This document shows, in pieces, positions 60,069 to 64,000 of a stretch of DNA of 64,000 bases. The stretch is taken from NCBI RefSeq assembly GCF_040712315.1, contig NC_134018.1, forward strand, positions 48,733,335 through 48,797,334, given 5' to 3'. Both the position numbers and the translations under genes were made by a program. The DNA comes from Castanea sativa. Its lineage: Eukaryota; Streptophyta; Magnoliopsida; Fagales; Fagaceae. The notes beneath the pieces were generated by a model that saw only the letters and a program-made list of their open reading frames with translations, searched no databases and was not told where the DNA came from. Position 1 is the first letter of the stretch, and the number at the start of each line of letters is the position of its first letter.

Positions 60069-61469
60069 AGTAGCTCCTCTTTTCCTTGCTTTCCCTTCAC
60101 CATTACTTCTATAACTTATATTCTTCATGAAACCATCTTCGCCATACGAAAAAAGTAAAGGATATTGCAATGACATAAAACTTGGATGAAGCTCACTTAT
60201 TCGTTGCAAGCCTGACATTTTATTTTCAACTATGATACCACGATTGGAGCTTTCAACATTAAAATCCCCAACAATAACAGCAGCAACCTCAGATTATCTA
60301 GGGAGGTTATATTGTCTTCCATTTGGATTGCGTGTCCCAATCAAGCGAATTTTGACATTTCACATTTCAGATTCAGTAAATCTGTCCCTTGCCATCCTAA
60401 ATTCTTTCACCAATTCATTACAATTATCTAACATTTCCAATAATCCAACAACAATATCAAGATCTACTTCATTTTTCTTATACTTCTTGACCACTGCATC
60501 AATTCGATGTCCTATTTCATTATCTGTATCATAAATATAGAGTTGAGCGAATGTAGGTTTTTCTCCCCAATAGGAAGAAGTGACCCAATTCTTTGATAAT
60601 TCTGGCCATTGAGACAGAAAACATATGGGCTTGTTCCATTATTTATAGACTTGTCTACTTTACCACCCAAAGAGGTAAAGACAAACAATGAATTATACAT
60701 CCTTATTCCCGCTCGAAAATTGAACGACTTTTTCCCACCATTTAGATTGAGTAGTTTTGCTAGTAAAGCAGGTGGATCTTTCAAAAGATGTAGATGGACA
60801 ATGCCATTAGAACAACATAGACTAAATTTTGGATTTTTAATCTTCCTTGATTTTACTGTCCTCTCTTCATACCAAACTTGTGCTCCACAATGTTCACATA
60901 TATGAGTAGGAGGGCCAAAGTTCCAAGCTTCGGTGAATTTACCTAAAACAAACAAATATATTCAATGAAATAAAACTGATTTAAAATGAGAAAACCACTA
61001 AAACAAATAAAGCATGTTACCCATGTCATTTATCACTTACGATGAGTTCCTCTAGATTCCCCTAAGTGGCTTCACTTGATTGCTTTACTGAACTCTCACC
61101 ATTAGTCATGCATGAACTTCCTGAGATTATAATTGAATAACAAGTTAATATTGCAATGTGGAATAATTTGGCATCCTAACAATATTTTTAAAAATATAAA
61201 TGTAACATGTCAGTATGACGTTTTATGTTTAATACGTTATTACTAAAATGACTATTACCTGGAGGAATTCGGTCTTCAGATACATTTGTGGTGACATCAC
61301 CATTTTCATCTAAATTAGTGTGTATATAGATATTAGAATTTTTGTTCGCAGTCTCACTATTATAATCCTGTCGTCTCTGTCAAGTGCTCCTCAAAATGGA
61401 TCATTCTCCATATCTCTTGAATGGCCTAAAGAGTAATAAAAAAAAAAAGTAAATCCATAATTTATACAC

Positions 61470-61534
61470 ACACACACACACATATATGTATATATTATAC
61501 ACACACACACAGATATATATATATATATATATAT
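61470..61534. repeat. (AC)n and (TA)n microsatellites in the RepHel relic
   Basis: Two (AC)n tracts near 61470-61482 and 61500-61511, followed by (TA)n to about 61534; probably within an intron of the original gene. Confidence 0.85.
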
Positions 61535-61880
61535 GTTAAATTGAAGACTTTAATAATATATAATTAAAAAATGTAACTTTTTGAAAAACCTACCAACAAT
61601 ACGATGTGAAGGTGACACAATCATAATTGAAGCATATCCTTTTTCTATAGAAACCTCTCCTCTCAAGGCATCAACATTGTTGAAGTTAGCATCTACTACA
61701 TGACTTCTATTAGCTGCCCAGTAACTCATATTCATTTGTCTATCCAACATAGTACCCCTATTTAACTGTAAGCCAGTAGAAATACGTTGAATTGCAGGAG
61801 CATGAATATTGGATGGATAATTGCGATTTCTCCTGGATGCAAGAATCATCCTTCTTCTCAATCGTGCCTAATAAGAAGAC

Positions 61881-62450
61881 TCCATAGTACCTACAAACCA
61901 TCAGTTACTAACTGTCATTATAGTAAAAAATCATTTCAAATAAATGGTGGATAATATGAACAACCTACACTACCAAAAATAATATGAGGACAATTTTAGA
62001 TAACACATTTCATTTTATTTACAATTGACACTTGGACATACCTGAAGAAAACTTCCAGCTTTTGAACTTGCAATTTGATAAGTAATCTGCAATAATATGG
62101 TAGACAATATGAACAGCCTACATAACCAAGAAATAATATAAAAATAATTTTAGCATGCCGAAACTGAATATAAAAATATTTTACCATAGCCTTTTCATTT
62201 TATTTATAATTGAGAGTTGGACATACTTGACGAAACAATTTAACTTTTGAACATTTAATAGAAAATTCGTGATCAACTGGTAGAAAATATGAACAACCTA
62301 CACAACCAAAAGAGAATATAAAAAATATTTTAGCCTTCTTTTTTGGGGTGCATTCATTTTGCTGTCATCTATTTATAGTGTCTTCCTAGTTGGTAAGTAG
62401 GTTCACACATGTAACATGAAGGGCATTTTTCTAAGACTATTTGGAGATTC
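61881..62450 (+). repeat. Repeat array C, right of the RepHel relic
   Basis: Begins CTCCATAGTACCTACAAACC, like array B's CTCCATAGTTTCTACAAACC, then carries three to four degenerate units with AATATGAACA.CCTACA and TTTTAGCA. It ends with TAGTGTCTTCCTAGTTGGTA and AAGACTATTTGGAGA, matching the right end of array A. Confidence 0.75.
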
Positions 62451-62495
62451 CTGCCTTTATGCAATTGCATTCAAAATGTAAATATAAATAAAATA

Positions 62496-63984
62496 GGGTA
62501 AACTACATATTTGGTCCCTATCCTTTACACCATATTTTAATTTAGTCCTTAACCTTTTAATTGTGTCAATTTAGGCCCTAACCTTTTAACAATGTGTCAA
62601 TTTAGTCCTTACTATTATCTTTTAGATAAAATTTACTAACGTGGCAAATGACCAAAATAAAATACTGATGTGGCATAGTCCATATCAACTATTAAAAAAA
62701 AATATTAACATGTAGGATTTTAAGTTTTAAGAAATTATCACATCTTTAAAAAAAATTAAAACATAGAAACTATTAAAAACAAAAACCCCAATTTCTTTAG
62801 AGTCTATCTCCTCCTCTCCTCTTTACATTCATTGCTGGAGTAAGCTTGAATTTGCTCTCTCTGGTGACTACTAACGACCAGCCACACTCTTAAGCCCAAG
62901 CCCGCTCTTCACCACTGAGGAAGAAGGTAAAAAACTGGAAATCTGGCTCATTTTTATGAACCGATCAAACTCTAAATAAGAAATTCAATAACCCGTTGTG
63001 TTATGCTTAGACATTAAACACTTTTGAGTTGAAATCCTTTTTGCCAATCACAGACAAGGGCTTCAAGAATTGGCTTCAGTGTTCCAATACAAAGCCAGTC
63101 TACTGCCTATTCACATTTAATCCAAGCAATTAAGCCCCCAACCACCTATTCGCATTTCACTGTGAAATTTTCCCAAGAAAAGCAAATCCTTAGATAAAGG
63201 GATCTCATATTCAAAGATTCAAAGCTAAAAACCTCAAAAAGCTCAAAGCTCAGTAACAATAATAACTCTCAAAATTTTCATCCAAACTGAAATACCTTTT
63301 TTTATCCAAAAGAACATGGGAAATCAGATTTCTGCTTCTGCAACAGAAGAAATTCCCATTCCAATTTTAAACCCAAGTTCCAAAACTCAGGAATTGTGAA
63401 ACTCTAAGGCAAAAATTTGGGAGGCTATAGTTACCGATAGTGAAAATTTTGAAATGTAAAGCTAAGAAAAATGGAAGAAGAAACAAAATGGAAAGGGCAT
63501 TGGCTTTTGGGGTCGAAGGGAAAGAGAGAGAGAAGGAAGTTAAATGAAGAGCTAATAGTGAAAGTTGGGGACGAAGAGCTTCGTTGGACGGAGGCTTGAA
63601 CAGTGTGGCTGGTCTCTAGTAGTCACCGGAGAGAACAAATTCAAGCTTACTTCGGCGATGAATGTAAAGAGCAGAGGAGGAGATAGACTTTAGAGAATTG
63701 GGGGTTTTGTTTTTAATAGTTTTTGTTTTTAAAAAATGATAATTTAAACTTAAAATCCTAAATCCTACGTGTTAATCTATCTTTTAACTAGTTGATGTGG
63801 ACTATGCTACATCAGCATTTTATTTTAGTCATTTAACACGTCAGTAATTTTTATACAAAAAATAACGGTAGGGACTAAATTGACACGGCACTAAAAAGTT
63901 AGGGACCAAATTGACACAATTAAAAGGTTAAGGACTAAATTGAAATATGATATAAAGGATAGGGACCAAATATGTAGTTTATCC
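62496..63984. mobile_element. Mutator-like element with about 400-bp TIRs
   Basis: AATAAAATA occurs at 62487-62495 and 63985-63993, a perfect 9-bp target duplication. The left end GGGTAAACTACATATTTGG and the complement of the right end, GGATAAACTACATATTTGG, start TIRs that pair inward for about 400 bp (left to about 62890, right from about 63600), including GACTATGC.ACATCAGC and CAAATTCAAGCTTAC blocks in inverse order. The 700-bp interior has no ORF. A 9-bp duplication and long TIRs fit a non-autonomous MULE. Confidence 0.85.
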
Positions 63985-64000
63985 AATAAAATATTAAGCA

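Larger units (their letters stand above)
57140..61861 (-). pseudogene. Helitron Rep (HUH nuclease) half, split by a solo LTR
   Basis: From the right: an N-terminal part (SNIHAPAIQRISTGLQLNRG), then THICEHCGAQVWYEER and LCCSNGIVHLHLLKDPP (C-rich zinc region), SFNFRAGIRMYNSLFVFTSL, GQNYQRIGSLLP and VGDFNVESSNRG. A solo LTR (58648-60068) follows, after which the frame resumes with MREYYAFRL, GGRLF and VDAYTCIKEARL. The Rep core keeps FTCNPKWPEI, the HUH motif in KRGLPHAHILPFL, and the paired Tyr in IKYFFKYKKK. The last stretch reaches WVWQSNVQQWRLRKNGKCIG and FAHPFENAA. At least five stops break it. Rep proteins nick and join single strands in rolling-circle transposition. Inactive. Confidence 0.82.
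53270..62450 (-). mobile_element. Decayed autonomous Helitron region (RepHel) with repeat arrays
   Basis: The core is a RepHel pseudogene (55183-61861). Three related arrays flank it in the same orientation: A 53270-54000, B 54290-54570 and C 61881-62450. Their shared words are AAAATATGAACAACCTACAC, ATATAAAAAATATTTTAGC, TTTCATTTTA and, in A and C, ATAGTGTCTTCCT..TTGGTAAGTA. The true element ends (5' TC, 3' hairpin-CTRR) were not found, so limits are approximate. The RPA-like relic at 46.8-50.4 kb may belong to the same element. Confidence 0.65.

Overview
The window looks like nuclear DNA of a woody eudicot. It is AT-rich, with split genes that have GT..AG introns, TATA boxes, plant-only gene families and dense transposon relics. 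The gag protein and repeat families resemble those I know from Fagaceae (oak, chestnut); that placement is inference, not a search result.

Layout. 1-1.6 kb: the 5' end of a minus-strand Ty3/Gypsy element that appears to have inserted into a Copia-type LTR. 1.6-9 kb: AT-rich intergenic DNA with a hAT-like MITE, a tRNA-derived SINE and two LINE fragments. 9.2-13.0 kb: a complete six-exon dehydroascorbate reductase gene (DHAR, minus). 13-21 kb: intergenic, with a hAT-like MITE with target duplication, a Tourist-like MITE and a truncated LINE. 21.7-25.2 kb: a DUF4378/TRM-like gene (plus, at least three coding exons). 26.8-36.6 kb: three intronless dirigent genes of the ESB1-like clade, one plus and two minus, differing mostly in the length of the linker ahead of the barrel. 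37.9-40.0 kb: a Helitron-type 3' end and, beside it, a small two-exon F-box gene (minus) with a tandem array in its intron. 40.9-46.2 kb: a Tat-like Gypsy element bounded by a 5-bp target duplication, with gag and RT deleted and an antisense ORF with introns. 46.4 kb: a relic of an NLR N-terminus. 46.8-62.4 kb: a decayed Helitron-type locus with an RPA70-like pseudogene and a RepHel pseudogene in the same orientation, hit by three solo LTRs. 62.5-64.0 kb: a long-TIR Mutator-like element with a perfect 9-bp target duplication.

Likely working genes are DHAR (ascorbate recycling), the TRM-like protein (cytoskeleton or cell shape), three secreted dirigent proteins (lignin or lignan radical coupling, Casparian-strip type) and the F-box protein. 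The rest is a layered transposon record in which insertion order can be read from target duplications and interrupted reading frames. The RPA plus RepHel locus is the nearest thing to a 'system' here, but it is clearly decayed. No search or computation was run; all boundaries were read by eye.
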